Source: Sulfuritalea sp. (GTDB lineage Bacteria; Pseudomonadota; Gammaproteobacteria; Burkholderiales; Rhodocyclaceae). Taken from it: a stretch of DNA of 64,000 bases. The translations under genes and the position numbers were made by a program. The notes below the pieces were generated by a model. That model saw only the letters and a list, made by a program, of their open reading frames with translations, was not told the origin of the DNA and did not search any database. Shown in pieces: positions 44,518 through 55,274 of this stretch. Where the stretch lies: positions 1 to 64,000 of the forward strand of contig JADJFK010000008.1 in NCBI GenBank assembly GCA_016708585.1, given 5' to 3'. Each line of letters starts with the position of its first letter. Position 1 is the first letter of the stretch.

Positions 44518-45380
44518 GCCGCCGCCCGCATCACCGTGTCCTTGAACGTCTGGTACCAGGCGTACATCCGCGCGAACAGCGGTCCCGGCGTACCGCCGGC
44601 GCCGACTTTCTTGCCGTCGAGCGCCACGATGGGCAGCACTTCCTTGGTCGAGGAACACATCCAGAGCTCGTCGGCGGCGCGCGTTTCGGCCTCGGTGATG
44701 TCGCGCACTTCATGCGGCAGGCCATGCTGCGCGGCGAGTTCGAGTATCACGTCGTAGGTGATGCCGGGCAGCATCAGGTGGTTCTTGATCGGCGCCAGCA
44801 GCACGCCGTTTTTCACCACGAAAATGGATGACGCGGAACCCTCGGTCAGGAAGCCGTCGCGGAACAGCACGGTCTCGACGCAGCCGGCGGCCACCGCCAT
44901 CTGGCGTAGCAGGCAGTTGGCCAGGAGCGACGTGGCCTTGAGGTCGCAGCGCAGCCAGCGGATGTCGGCGGCCGAAACGGCGGCGATGCCCTGCTCGCGC
45001 TGGCTGTCCGGCGGCGTGAGCATCGGCTCGGCGAGGATCACCGAGGTCGGCCGCACCTCTTTCGGGAAGGCGTGGTTGCGCACCGCCATCGGCCCGCGCG
45101 TAACCTGGATGTAGATCGACTGGTCTTCCCATTCGGCTTCCTTTGCCAGTTGCGTGACGAAGCCGATCCACTCGTCGGGGCGATGCGGATTGGCCAGCTG
45201 GATGCCGTCCAGGCTCTGTTGCATGCGTTTCAAATGCTGTTCGAGGCGGAAGGGCTTGCGCGAGTACACCGGGATCACCTCGTAGACGCCGTCGCCGAAG
45301 AGGAAGCCGCGATCCATGACGGAGACGCGGGCATCGCCCGCCGCCAGCCATTCGCCATTGAGGAAGATCCGCGCCGTCAT
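44514..45380 (-). CDS. dat: D-amino acid aminotransferase, class IV
   Basis: PLP-dependent class IV aminotransferase of 288 residues, probably making D-amino acids such as D-alanine/D-glutamate for the cell wall. Conserved parts: RGFLFGDGVYEVIPVY near residue 24, the catalytic Lys in CDLKATSLLANCLLRQMA, and ITEAETRAADELWMCSSTKEVLPI. Substrate range cannot be read from sequence. The dispersed 20-base motif (44590) lies in the C-terminal KKVGAGGTPG region. It overlaps dacC and DUF493 on both sides. Confidence 0.9.
   Translation of the reverse strand: MTARIFLNGEWLAAGDARVSVMDRGFLFGDGVYEVIPVYSRKPFRLEQHLKRMQQSLDGIQLANPHRPDEWIGFVTQLAKEAEWEDQSIYIQVTRGPMAVRNHAFPKEVRPTSVILAEPMLTPPDSQREQGIAAVSAADIRWLRCDLKATSLLANCLLRQMAVAAGCVETVLFRDGFLTEGSASSIFVVKNGVLLAPIKNHLMLPGITYDVILELAAQHGLPHEVRDITEAETRAADELWMCSSTKEVLPIVALDGKKVGAGGTPGPLFARMYAWYQTFKDTVMRAAA
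44590..44609 (+). repeat. Dispersed 20-base motif copy in dat (exact consensus)
   Basis: GTACCGCCGGCGCCGACTTT, an exact match on the plus strand although dat is encoded on the minus strand; there it specifies KVGAGGT. Confidence 0.65.
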
Positions 45381-46519
45381 TGGAAAAATAACCGGATGTC
45401 ATCCCACAGGCGGCCGAAGAATCCGGCGAGGGAAACCTCGCTTTGCGCCACGACGGGATATTCGCCCCAGGGCTGACCGCCGACGGCGAGCTTGAGCGTG
45501 CCGACCACGCTGCCGGCGGCGATGGGCGCAATCAAGGGCTGCTTGCTGACCAGTTGCGCGCTGACCTTGTCGGCCATGCCGCGCGGCACGGAGATCACGA
45601 AGTCCTCGGCGAACCCGGCACCGACCAGGTTCCGCACGCCCCTGAAGACTCTCAACTGCGAAATCGCCTGGCCCTTGTCGTAGACCTTGACCGCTTCGAA
45701 TGCGTTGTAGCCCCAGTTGAGCAGGTTGAGCGAATCCTTGGCGCGCGCATCCTCCGATGCCGTCCCGAGCACCACGGAAATCAGCCGCCGCGGGCCGCGC
45801 TTCGCGGTGGCGATCAGGCAATAGCCGGCGGCGCTGGAATGGCCGGTCTTGAGGCCGTCCACGGTCGGGTCGGCCCACAGCAGGCGGTTGCGGTTGTGCT
45901 GGCGGATGCCGTTGTAGGTGTATTCCTTCATCGCGTGCAGGGCATGGGTTTCCGGGTGGTCGCGGATCAGCGCCGCGGCGAGTTTGGCGAGATCGCGTGC
46001 GGTCGAATAATGATTGGGCGTCGGCCCTTCGAAGTAGCCGCTGGCATTGAGGAAGTTCGTGTCCTTGAGGCCCATGCGCTGCGCCGTACGGTTCATCATC
46101 GCGGCGAAGGCGTCCTCACTGCCGCCGATGGCTTCGGCCAGCGCCACCGAGGCATCGTTGCCGGACTGGATCACCATGCCCTTGAACAGGTCGTCGACCG
46201 ACACGCCCTTGTTCACCGGCACGAAGCTGCGCGAACCCTGGGTGCGCCAGGCGCGTTCGGACACCGTCACCGGCTGCTGCAGGGAGAGCGTCTTCTGCGC
46301 CAGCGCGTCGGCCACCAGATAGGTGGTCATGACCTTGGTCAGCGAGGCCGGCTCCAGCCGCGTATCGGCTTCCTGCGCGGCCAGCACCTGGCCGGTGGCG
46401 TAATCCATCAGCAGCCAGGCGCGCGCGCTGACGACAGGTACCGGGATCGTCGCCGGCAGGGGCTGCGCATGGCTGGCGCCAAGCTGCAGCAGGGTGAACG
46501 CAAGAACGAGAAATCGCAT
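45377..46519 (-). CDS. dacC: D-alanyl-D-alanine carboxypeptidase (PBP5/6 type)
   Basis: Periplasmic DD-carboxypeptidase that trims peptidoglycan pentapeptides. The 380 residues contain a signal peptide (up to about SHAQP) and the active-site triad: S59-LTK62 in EPASLTKVMTT, SGN in IQSGNDASVALAE and KTG in VDGLKTGHSSAAGY. A C-terminal beta domain and an amphipathic end (FFGRLWDDIRLFFQ) anchor it to the membrane, as in PBP5. ATG 46519 gives the correct signal peptide. It overlaps dat by four bases. Confidence 0.95.
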   Translation of the reverse strand: MRFLVLAFTLLQLGASHAQPLPATIPVPVVSARAWLLMDYATGQVLAAQEADTRLEPASLTKVMTTYLVADALAQKTLSLQQPVTVSERAWRTQGSRSFVPVNKGVSVDDLFKGMVIQSGNDASVALAEAIGGSEDAFAAMMNRTAQRMGLKDTNFLNASGYFEGPTPNHYSTARDLAKLAAALIRDHPETHALHAMKEYTYNGIRQHNRNRLLWADPTVDGLKTGHSSAAGYCLIATAKRGPRRLISVVLGTASEDARAKDSLNLLNWGYNAFEAVKVYDKGQAISQLRVFRGVRNLVGAGFAEDFVISVPRGMADKVSAQLVSKQPLIAPIAAGSVVGTLKLAVGGQPWGEYPVVAQSEVSLAGFFGRLWDDIRLFFQ

Positions 46520-46583
46520 TGAAAAATCACAAAAAAGAGGAGGAGGAATTATAGTCGGCGGCGCCCGTCGCAGCCGGACGGGA

Positions 46584-47603
46584 CTAGCGTTGCACCACCA
46601 TGGGAGCCATGCCGAAGCTCTCGCGCAGGCGCACACCCGCGAGCTGGGCCGCGGCGGCATCGGGCCAGGGGCCGAGCTGGACACGGAACAGGCCGTTGCC
46701 GGACTGCACCACCAGCTTGCCCGACAACTCACCGAGTTCGCGCGCCAGCCGCATGCGCAATGCTTCGGCATTGTCGCGGTTGCCGAAGGCGCCCAGTTGC
46801 AGGAAATGTCCGCGCCCGTCCTGCACCTGCGGCAGCGGCGGCAGCGGTGGCTCGGGCTCGGCCGCCGCCAGCTTGGCGATCGGATCTTGGGCGTACTCGC
46901 CGCGCGGCGCCGGGGCTGGAGTCATGCCTCCGGCGGAGCCGGGGGCGGCATCCCTTGCGGGCGGCGCTTGCACCACGGGGAGTGTCTGCCCGGGCAGGAT
47001 GCTTTCGACCTCGACCAGGGTGCTGCCCTGGCCCGTGTAGCCGAGCTTGTACGCCGCCGTCCAGGAGAGGTCGATTTCGCGCCCCGCGTGAAACGGCCCG
47101 CGGTCGTTGATGCGCACCACCACCGACTTGCCGTTGGCCGGGTTGGTCACGCGGACGTAGGACGGGATGGGCAGTATCGGGTGGGCTGCCGTCATCGCGT
47201 ACATGTCATAGATCTCGCCGCTGGAGGTCTTCTGCCCGTGATAGCGGCGCCCGTACCAGGAGCCGATGCCGCGCGCCTTGTAGGGCTTGAGTTCGCGCAG
47301 CGGCACATAGTCGCGGCCGAAGACCGAATAGGGATTGTTGGCGAAACGGTGCAGCGGCTCCGCCTTCGGCACCGCGTCGGGAATCGTGTCCGGGTCGATG
47401 GCCGGGCCGTCGCCGGGACCATCGTCCTTGTAGCCGCCGCCGAATTTCGCCGGCGGCCCGGGCTTCTTTGCCGCGGGAGAAAAAGTCGGCGCTGGCGGTA
47501 CGGCGGCAGCCGGCACCTCGCCACGCTCGTCCGCGGGCCGCGGCGCCTGGGTGCCGCAAGCGGCGACCAGCAAAGGCAGGATCAGGAGCGCAAGGCGGAT
47601 CAC
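46584..47603 (-). CDS. rlpA: RlpA-like septal lipoprotein with SPOR domain
   Basis: A 339-residue lipoprotein (lipobox VAAC, C16). RlpA proteins are lytic transglycosylases that act on naked glycan strands at the septum. The double-psi barrel core shows SWYGRRYHGQKTSSGEIYDM, AMTAAHPILPIPSYVRVTN and VVVRINDRGPF. A C-terminal SPOR domain (HFLQLGAFGNRDNAEALRMRL, about residues 260-339) targets septa. The start is GTG 47603 overlapping the rodA stop (GTGA). Linkers contain a dispersed 20-base motif (47482) and a degenerate hairpin copy (46922). Confidence 0.93.
   Translation of the reverse strand: MIRLALLILPLLVAACGTQAPRPADERGEVPAAAVPPAPTFSPAAKKPGPPAKFGGGYKDDGPGDGPAIDPDTIPDAVPKAEPLHRFANNPYSVFGRDYVPLRELKPYKARGIGSWYGRRYHGQKTSSGEIYDMYAMTAAHPILPIPSYVRVTNPANGKSVVVRINDRGPFHAGREIDLSWTAAYKLGYTGQGSTLVEVESILPGQTLPVVQAPPARDAAPGSAGGMTPAPAPRGEYAQDPIAKLAAAEPEPPLPPLPQVQDGRGHFLQLGAFGNRDNAEALRMRLARELGELSGKLVVQSGNGLFRVQLGPWPDAAAAQLAGVRLRESFGMAPMVVQR
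46922..46956 (+). repeat. Degenerate hairpin repeat copy in rlpA
   Basis: Similar in order to the copy at 5859 (TCATGCC...GGAGCC...GGGGCGGCATCCCTT), but the outer stem pairs are lost. Low confidence; it encodes the Gly/Ala-rich linker before the SPOR domain. Confidence 0.3.
47482..47501 (-). repeat. Dispersed 20-base motif copy in rlpA (opposite orientation)
   Basis: On the minus strand GTACCGCCAGCGCCGACTTT, one mismatch to the consensus. Encodes VPPAPTF in the linker after the lipobox. Confidence 0.6.
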
Positions 47604-48709
47604 TTCTGCACCAGCATGCGATTGCCGTGGATCGACATCAGGATGCCGATGCCGATGAACAGCGTGACCAGCGCCGTGCCGCCGTAGCTGATCAGCGGCA
47701 GCGGCACGCCGACCACGGGCAGGATGCCGGAGACCATGCCCATGTTCACGAAGGCGTAGGTGAAAAAGATCATGGTCACGGCGCCGGCCAGCAGGCGCGA
47801 GAACAGCGTTGCGGCATTGGCGGCGATCATCAGGCCGCGGCCGATCAGCAGGGCGTAGAGCGCCAGCAGCACGAGATTGCCGAACAGGCCGAATTCCTCC
47901 GAGAACACAGCGAAGATGAAGTCGGTATGCCGTTCCGGGATGAATTCGAGCTGCGCCTGGGTGCCGGATTTCCAGCCCTTGCCGAAGATGCCGCCGGAGC
48001 CGATGGCGATGGTGGACTGGATGATGTGGAAACCCTTGCCCAGCGGATCCTTCTCCGGATCGAAGAGCGTCAGGATGCGATGCCGCTGATAGTCGTGCAG
48101 CAGGTTCCAGGCCAGCGGCGCCGCGGCGACGGCGGCGACGGCCATGCCGATCATGATCTTCCACGACAGGCCGGCGAAGAAGATCACGTAGAAACCGGCG
48201 GCCAGCACCAGGATCGCGGTGCCGAGGTCCGGCTGGCGCGCGATGAGGCCGACCGGCAGCAGCAGCAGTATTGCGGCGACCGCATAGTCGCGCAGGCGCG
48301 GCATGGCTTCGCGCTTCTGGAAGAACCAGGCCAGCAGCAGCGGCATGGCGATCTTCATCAGTTCCGACGGCTGCGCGCGCATGAAACCGAGGTTGAGCCA
48401 GCGCCGCGCGCCCTTGGAAACGTCGCCGAACAGCGCCACGGCGACCAGCAGCAGCACGCCGGCGACATAGATCGGCACCGCCAGGTGCATCAGGCGCTGC
48501 GGCGGAATCTGCGCCAGGATGCGCATCACCACCAGGGCGACCGTCATGTTGATCAACTGCGCGTTGATCCGCTCGGGCGAAGCGCTGGCCATGATGCCGA
48601 TCGCCAGCAGCAGCAGCAGGCCGGCGATCAGCATCAGGGGACCGTCGAGCGGGGCAACCAGCTTGCGCCACCATTCGCGCAGGGTTGCCAGGCCGATACC
48701 GCGGTTCAT
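47600..48709 (-). CDS. rodA: Rod-shape peptidoglycan polymerase RodA
   Basis: SEDS-family glycosyltransferase of 369 residues with about ten transmembrane spans, which polymerises glycan with PBP2 during elongation. Diagnostic segments: GARRWLNLGFMRAQPSELMKIA near residue 95, QPDLGTAILVL near residue 160 and GILPVVGVPLPLISYGGTALVT near residue 325. The start shares a base with the mrdA stop (TAATG); its stop overlaps rlpA. The order mrdA-rodA-rlpA-dacC is typical. Confidence 0.97.
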   Translation of the reverse strand: MNRGIGLATLREWWRKLVAPLDGPLMLIAGLLLLLAIGIMASASPERINAQLINMTVALVVMRILAQIPPQRLMHLAVPIYVAGVLLLVAVALFGDVSKGARRWLNLGFMRAQPSELMKIAMPLLLAWFFQKREAMPRLRDYAVAAILLLLPVGLIARQPDLGTAILVLAAGFYVIFFAGLSWKIMIGMAVAAVAAAPLAWNLLHDYQRHRILTLFDPEKDPLGKGFHIIQSTIAIGSGGIFGKGWKSGTQAQLEFIPERHTDFIFAVFSEEFGLFGNLVLLALYALLIGRGLMIAANAATLFSRLLAGAVTMIFFTYAFVNMGMVSGILPVVGVPLPLISYGGTALVTLFIGIGILMSIHGNRMLVQK

Positions 48710-50598
48710 TAGCCATCTCCTTCTGCGGCAGCCTCATCCGGCAGTGCCGGCGCCTTGGGCTTCCTGCCGAGCAGGTAGTAGTCGAGCACCTGGCGCGCAA
48801 TCGGGGCCGCGGCCTGGGCGCCGAAGCCGCCGTTCTCGACCAGCACCGCAAGCGCGATGGTCGGCTTGTCGGCCGGAGCGAAGGCGATGAACAGGGCATG
48901 GTCGCGCAAGTGGGCCGCCATGCTCTCGGTCTTGTGCTCGGCGCCCTTGTAGGAGAAAACCTGTGCCGTGCCGGTCTTGCCGGCGGAAACATACTCGGCG
49001 CCGGCGAAGGCGCGCGCGCCGGTGCCCTCCTTGTTCACGCCGATCATGGCATTGCGGATAACCTCGACATGTTCCGGCTTGAGTTGCAGGTTGCGCAGGG
49101 GCTCCGGCTCGATCAGGCGCTTGTCGCCGCTGCGCGTATCGGTGACGTACTTGACCAGGTGCGGGCGGAACATCACGCCGTTGTTGGCCAGCGTCGCCGT
49201 GGCCTGCGCCAGCTGGATCGGCGTGTAGGCGTTGTAGCCCTGGCCGATGCCGATCGAAATGGTCTCGCCGGCATACCACTTCTGCTGCTCGGGCTTCCTG
49301 AAGCGCTTCTTCTTCCATTCCTGCGACGGCAGCACGCCCTCCGACTCACCGTCGATGTCGATCCCGGTGCGCTGCCCCAGTCCCAGGCGACCCATGAAGG
49401 CGGCGATGTTGTCGATGCCCATGTCGTTGGCCAGCATGTAGTAGTAGGTGTCGCAGGAATGCACGATGGACTTGTACATGTCCACCATGCCGTGGCCGCC
49501 CTTCTTGTCGTCGCGGAAGTGGTGGCCGCCGAAGTTGAAGAAGCCCGGATCGGAAATCGCCTGTTCCGGCCGCCGCTTGCCCAGCTCCAGCGCGGCCAGG
49601 GCCATGAAGGGCTTGAAGGTGGAGCCGGGGGGATAGGCGCCGTTCAGTGCGCGATTGACCATCGGCTTGTCCGGCGACTCGTTGAGCTCGCGCCAGTTCT
49701 GCGAGTCGATGCCATCGACGAACAGGTTGGGGTCGTAGTTGGGCACCGAGACCATGGCCAGGATGCCGCCGCTCGCGGGTTCGATCGCCACCAGCGAACC
49801 CTTGCGGTCGCCGAAGGCGTGCTCGGCGATGCGCTGCAATTCGGCGTCGATGGTCAGCGTCAGCTGGTTGCCGGCCACCGGCGGCGTATGCGTCAGCGTG
49901 CGCACGGCGCGGCCGCCGGCATCGACCTCGACCTGCTCGTGGCCGCTGATGCCATGCAGGTCGAACTCGTAGCGCTGCTCCAGCCCGGTCTTGCCGAAGT
50001 GGTCGGTGCCGCGATAGTTGGCATCCTCCTCGCGCGCCTCGATCTTTTCCAGGTCGCGGTCGGTGATGCGGCCGATGTAGCCGAGGATGTGCGAGGCGAA
50101 GGCGCCGCCCGGGTACTGGCGGAACAGGCGCGCCTTGATCTCGACGCCCGGGAAGCGATAGCGGTGGGCGATGAAGCGGGCCACCTCCTCGTCCGACAGG
50201 CGGGTGCGGATCGGCAGGGTCTCGAAACTCTTGCTCTCGTCCATCAGCTTCTTGAAGCGGCGCCGGTCCTTGGCTTCGATTTCGATGATCGTCGCCAGGC
50301 CGTCGATGGTCTTTTCCAGGTCGCCGGCGCGCGCGGGCGTGATCTCCAGCGTGTAGGCGGAATAGTTGCGCGCCAGCACCGCGCCGTTGCGATCGACGAT
50401 CAGCCCGCGGTTGGGCACGATCGGCACCAGCGAAATGCGATTGTCCTCGGCACGGGTCTGGTAGTAGTCGTGCTGCACGATCTGCAGCCAGAGGAATCGC
50501 GCGAACAGCAGCATGAAACAGACCAGCACGAAACCGCCGGCGACCGCGATGCGCGAACGGAAGCGTCCGAGTTCCTCCTGGGGGTTCTTGAATTCCAT
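48709..50598 (-). CDS. mrdA: Penicillin-binding protein 2
   Basis: Elongation-specific peptidoglycan transpeptidase of 629 residues, the RodA partner. A single transmembrane anchor near the N-terminus (IAVAGGFVLVCFMLLFARFLWLQ), a pedestal domain and the transpeptidase motifs: S326 in PGSTFKPF, SCDTYYYML and KTGTAQVFSYKG. The C-terminal region continues well past KTG, as is usual. It follows mreD with a 136-base gap that contains a GC-rich inverted repeat (50659-50685, stem CGCCCCC/GGGGGCG). Confidence 0.96.
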   Translation of the reverse strand: MEFKNPQEELGRFRSRIAVAGGFVLVCFMLLFARFLWLQIVQHDYYQTRAEDNRISLVPIVPNRGLIVDRNGAVLARNYSAYTLEITPARAGDLEKTIDGLATIIEIEAKDRRRFKKLMDESKSFETLPIRTRLSDEEVARFIAHRYRFPGVEIKARLFRQYPGGAFASHILGYIGRITDRDLEKIEAREEDANYRGTDHFGKTGLEQRYEFDLHGISGHEQVEVDAGGRAVRTLTHTPPVAGNQLTLTIDAELQRIAEHAFGDRKGSLVAIEPASGGILAMVSVPNYDPNLFVDGIDSQNWRELNESPDKPMVNRALNGAYPPGSTFKPFMALAALELGKRRPEQAISDPGFFNFGGHHFRDDKKGGHGMVDMYKSIVHSCDTYYYMLANDMGIDNIAAFMGRLGLGQRTGIDIDGESEGVLPSQEWKKKRFRKPEQQKWYAGETISIGIGQGYNAYTPIQLAQATATLANNGVMFRPHLVKYVTDTRSGDKRLIEPEPLRNLQLKPEHVEVIRNAMIGVNKEGTGARAFAGAEYVSAGKTGTAQVFSYKGAEHKTESMAAHLRDHALFIAFAPADKPTIALAVLVENGGFGAQAAAPIARQVLDYYLLGRKPKAPALPDEAAAEGDG

Positions 50599-50734
50599 CT
50601 ATCGCTCACGCCGCAATGACGGAACCGTCAGCGGCAAGCTACGCAAAAGCAAATTTATCGCCCCCCACCCCCCGGGGCGGGGGCGACTGGTTTGCTCGCT
50701 GCGCTCGATGGTCACTGCAGTTTGCCCCTGGCGT

Positions 50735-51256
50735 TCATATCGGCCGGTGCACGTCTTTGTCTTCCGGCCGGAACTGCGGCATCAGCAGCACGTAGGTCAC
50801 CGGATGCCAGAGCAGCGTCGCCGTGAAGCTGGAGAGGAACCACAGCACGCCGGGAAACTCGCCGCCGCTGACCATGCGCGTCACCAGCATCACCAGCTGC
50901 ATGCCGAGGAACATCGGCAGGACGTGCAGCGCCTGTTGCGACAGCGGAAACCACAGCACGCGGCGCGACCAGCCGGCGGCGGCGAAGGCCAGCAGCACGT
51001 AGGCCAGCGCATGCTGGCCCATCACGCTGGCGTCGGCCACGTCCATCGCCAGGCCGAGCACGAAGCCGGCCGCCATGCCGACCTTCAGCGGCTGATGCAC
51101 GCACCAGAACGCCAGCACCAGGGCCACCCAGTCGGGAATGCCGGGGAAGCGGCCGAAGGGCACCAGGTTCAGAACCAGGGCCAGGAACAGTGTCAGCACG
51201 ATGAACCAGTTGCGGACCGGCAGCAGGATGCGGCGGGAGGCGTGGGTCGGTTGCAT
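50735..51256 (-). CDS. mreD: Rod-shape-determining protein MreD
   Basis: A 173-residue inner-membrane protein with about five hydrophobic spans that links MreC to the elongation complex. Fits MreD in size and position; the FPGIPDWVALVLAFWCVHQPLKVGM block and the GLAMDVADASVMGQHALAYVL segment are family features. Start and mreC stop share a base (TGATG). Confidence 0.93.
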   Translation of the reverse strand: MQPTHASRRILLPVRNWFIVLTLFLALVLNLVPFGRFPGIPDWVALVLAFWCVHQPLKVGMAAGFVLGLAMDVADASVMGQHALAYVLLAFAAAGWSRRVLWFPLSQQALHVLPMFLGMQLVMLVTRMVSGGEFPGVLWFLSSFTATLLWHPVTYVLLMPQFRPEDKDVHRPI

Positions 51257-52176
51257 CAGCGGATTTTCTGTTTCACCCGCTTGCCGCGGGACGGCTGATC
51301 GAGCATCGCCGGAGCTTCGTCGGGCCGCGGCGGCAGTTCCGTGCGACTACCCAGCACCAGGGCCAGGCCATGACGCTCGACGCCGGCCAGCGGCACACAG
51401 GTGATGCGGGCGAAGGAATGCGAACTGTCGCGATCGATCCTGGCCACCCTGGCCACCGGCAGGCCGGGCAGATAGACACCGTCGAGACCGGAGGTAACCA
51501 GAATGTCGCCAACCTGGACTTCGGCGTTGGCGGCGAGGAAACGCAACTCCATGGTGCCCGAGCCGGCGCCGGCCAGCACGGCGCGCAATCCGTTTCTCTG
51601 CACCGCCACCGGGATCGCCTGATCCTTGTCGGTGAGCAGCAGCACTTCCGAGGTCAGCGGGAACACCCGCGTCACCTGCCCGATTACGCCGATGTCATCG
51701 ACCACGGCCTGGCCGGCGGCGATGCCGTGCTGGCTGCCCTTGTCGATGACCACCCGGCGCGAAAAGGGATCGCGCGCCGCATACAGGATCTCGGCGATGC
51801 GGCCCTCGACCGGTTGCCGCGTGCGCATGTCGAGCAGCGCGCGCATGCGCTTGTTTTCCTGTTCGAGATGTTCCTGGCGCAGCAGCAGGTTGGCGGTGCC
51901 GAGCTGACGCCGACGCAACTCCTCGTTTTCCCGCAGCAAGCTTGTCTGGCGCGACAGGTAGGCGCCGAAGTCGCCGGCAGCGTCGATCGGCATCCCGGTC
52001 AGGCGTTGCAGCGGCCAGGCTGCCGTGGCTACCGCCAGGCGAGCCCATTCCAGGGTATGGAAGCGCAGGTCGGCGACCAGCAGCACCAGTGACAGCGTGA
52101 CGAAGAAGGCCAGCCGCACGAGCGGTGCCGGACCCCGCTTGAAGAAGGGTGGCGGTGCATGGCCTACGACGGACAT
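51256..52176 (-). CDS. mreC: Rod-shape-determining protein MreC
   Basis: A 306-residue bitopic membrane protein, periplasmic scaffold for PBP2/RodA. It has a cytoplasmic stub, one transmembrane segment (LVRLAFFVTLSLVLLVADLR), a coiled coil (SLLRENEELRRRQLGTANLL...LEQENKRMRALL) and the beta-rich core with VVIDKGSQHGIAAGQAVVDDIGVIGQV and TDKDQAIPVAVQRNGL. ATG 52176 is the first methionine; the region upstream reads TTG. It lies 93 bases after mreB. Confidence 0.94.
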   Translation of the reverse strand: MSVVGHAPPPFFKRGPAPLVRLAFFVTLSLVLLVADLRFHTLEWARLAVATAAWPLQRLTGMPIDAAGDFGAYLSRQTSLLRENEELRRRQLGTANLLLRQEHLEQENKRMRALLDMRTRQPVEGRIAEILYAARDPFSRRVVIDKGSQHGIAAGQAVVDDIGVIGQVTRVFPLTSEVLLLTDKDQAIPVAVQRNGLRAVLAGAGSGTMELRFLAANAEVQVGDILVTSGLDGVYLPGLPVARVARIDRDSSHSFARITCVPLAGVERHGLALVLGSRTELPPRPDEAPAMLDQPSRGKRVKQKIR

Positions 52177-52269
52177 CAAGGCAGGTGCGCCCTCGGAAGT
52201 AAGATGGACCCGGAAACGCCCCGCGCGAAGCTGCCGCGGGGCCAGTCTGCACGCTACACGGCGGCGGGC

Positions 52270-53448
<1,179 letters not shown>

Positions 53449-53507
53449 TCAGGCATTGATCAGGCCTGTTTGCGGACGGGCTCACCCCACCTGCCCTCCA
53501 CTTCATC

Positions 53508-53786
53508 ATGTCCCTGACCCAGGAAGACGTCTCCCGCATCGCCCTTTTGTCGCGTATCGAGCTTTCCCCCGCCGAGCGCGAAGCCACGCGCGAACAACTC
53601 AACGGCATCCTCGGTTTCATCGAGCAGCTGCAGGCCGTCGACACCACCGGCATCGAGCCGATGGCGCATGCCGTCGATGTCGTGCAGCGCCTGCGCCCCG
53701 ATGTCGTGACCGAAACCGACCGTCGCGCCGATTTCCAGGCCGTGGCGCCGGAGACCACGGGCCTTTACCTGGTGCCGCCAGGGTAA
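53508..53786 (+). CDS. gatC: Aspartyl/glutamyl-tRNA amidotransferase subunit C
   Basis: Small helical subunit (92 residues) that stabilises GatA-GatB in making Gln-tRNA and Asn-tRNA by transamidation. [25 protein letters not shown] at the start and the [21 protein letters not shown] region, ending YLVPPG, match the family. The gatA start region follows after four bases. Confidence 0.95.
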   Translation: MSLTQEDVSRIALLSRIELSPAEREATREQLNGILGFIEQLQAVDTTGIEPMAHAVDVVQRLRPDVVTETDRRADFQAVAPETTGLYLVPPG

Positions 53787-53790
53787 TGGA

Positions 53791-55274
53791 ATGAGCGTCT
53801 CTCAGGATGTTCGTCCCTGCGCGAGAACTGGATTACTCGCCGCGCCGCGCTGGCAGCCAGGAAGGTTTCCGCCGTCGAACTGGCGACCCTGTTCCTCGAT
53901 CGCATCGACCGCCTCAATCCCGGCTTCAACGCCTTCATTGCGCAAGACCGGGAGCAAACCCTGGCCCAGGCGCGTGCCGCCGACGCCTCCGGCAAAGTCG
54001 GCGCCCGCGACACGCCTCTGGCCGGCATCCCATTGGCGCACAAGGATATTTTCTGCACCAGGGGCTGGCGCACGAGCTGCGGCTCGCACATGCTGGAGAA
54101 CTTCGTCTCGCCCTACGACGCCCATGTCGTGGAAAGGCTGGCCGGGGCCGGCATGGTCACGCTGGGCAAGCTCAACATGGACGAATTCGCCATGGGTTCG
54201 TCCAACGAAACCTCGTATTTCGGCCCGGTGAAGAATCCCTGGGATACAGCGCGTGTGCCTGGCGGATCCTCGGGCGGCTCGGCCGCCGCCGTAGCGGCGC
54301 GCCTGACACCGGCGGCCACCGGCACCGACACCGGCGGCTCGATCCGCCAGCCGGCCGCCCTGTGCGGACTGACCGGCCTCAAGCCGACCTACGGCGCCGT
54401 ATCGCGCTACGGCATGATCGCCTTCGCCTCCAGCCTCGACCAGGCCGGGCCGATGGCCAAATCGGCCGAGGACTGCGCGCTGCTGCTGAACGCCATGGCC
54501 GGCTTCGACGCGCGCGACTCGACCTCGCTCGAACGTCCCGCAGAAGACTACACCCGCGATCTGGAACAGCCCCTGGCCGGGCTGCGCATCGGCATGCCGA
54601 GGGAATTCTTCGGCGACGGCATGGATGCCGACGTGCGCGCGGCGGTGGAGGCGGCGCTGGCCGAATACCGCAAGCTCGGCGCCACCACGGTCGAGGTCAG
54701 CCTGCCCAACTCCGGCCTCTCGGTGCCCGCGTACTATGTGATCGCACCGGCCGAGGCCAGTTCCAACCTGTCGCGCTTCGACGGCGTGCGCTACGGCTAT
54801 CGCGCACCGGAATACACCGACCTCAACGACATGTATTCGAAATCGCGCGCCCAGGGCTTCGGCGCCGAGGTCAAGCGCCGCATCCTGATCGGCACCTATG
54901 TGCTCTCGCACGGCTATTACGACGCCTATTACCTCAAGGCGCAGAAGATTCGCCGTCTGATCGCCGCCGACTTTGTCGAAGCCTTCAAGCAGTGCGACGT
55001 GATCATGGGCCCGACCTCGCCGTCGGTGGCCTTCGCCTTCGGCGCCAAGAGCGCCGACCCGGTGCAGATGTACCTTTCCGACATCTACACGATTTCCACC
55101 AACCTCGCCGGCCTGCCCGGCATGTCGCTGCCCTGCGGCTTCGGCCAGGGCGGTATGCCGGTCGGATTGCAGATCATCGGCAGCTGGTTCGGCGAAGCGA
55201 AAATGCTGCAGGCCGCGCACCAGTACCAGAAGGCCGCCGACTGGCACACGCGCATGCCGGAGAACCTGAAATGA
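53791..55274 (+). CDS. gatA: Aspartyl/glutamyl-tRNA amidotransferase subunit A, 5' end out of frame
   Basis: Amidase subunit that releases ammonia from glutamine for tRNA transamidation. The body is intact in frame to 55274: the catalytic triad appears as K in [10 protein letters not shown], the cis-Ser in [13 protein letters not shown] and the nucleophile in [13 protein letters not shown]. However, the frame contains no ATG, GTG or TTG between its upstream stop at 53784 and 54033, while homologous sequence ([17 protein letters not shown]) is readable well before 54033. ATG 53791 lies one frame away; one missing base at about 53800-53815 restores a 494-residue protein. A CTG at 53817 behind AGGA is an alternative. 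Confidence 0.93.

Noticed and set aside
50659..50685. GC-rich hairpin between mreD and mrdA as a terminator
   Set aside because: The stem is clear, but there is no T run on the transcribed strand and mrdA must be expressed downstream.
53807..55270. A long reading frame through the gatA region that joins gatB
   Set aside because: Only the last part (from 55271) is GatB; before it the protein is low-complexity, while another frame gives a full GatA.
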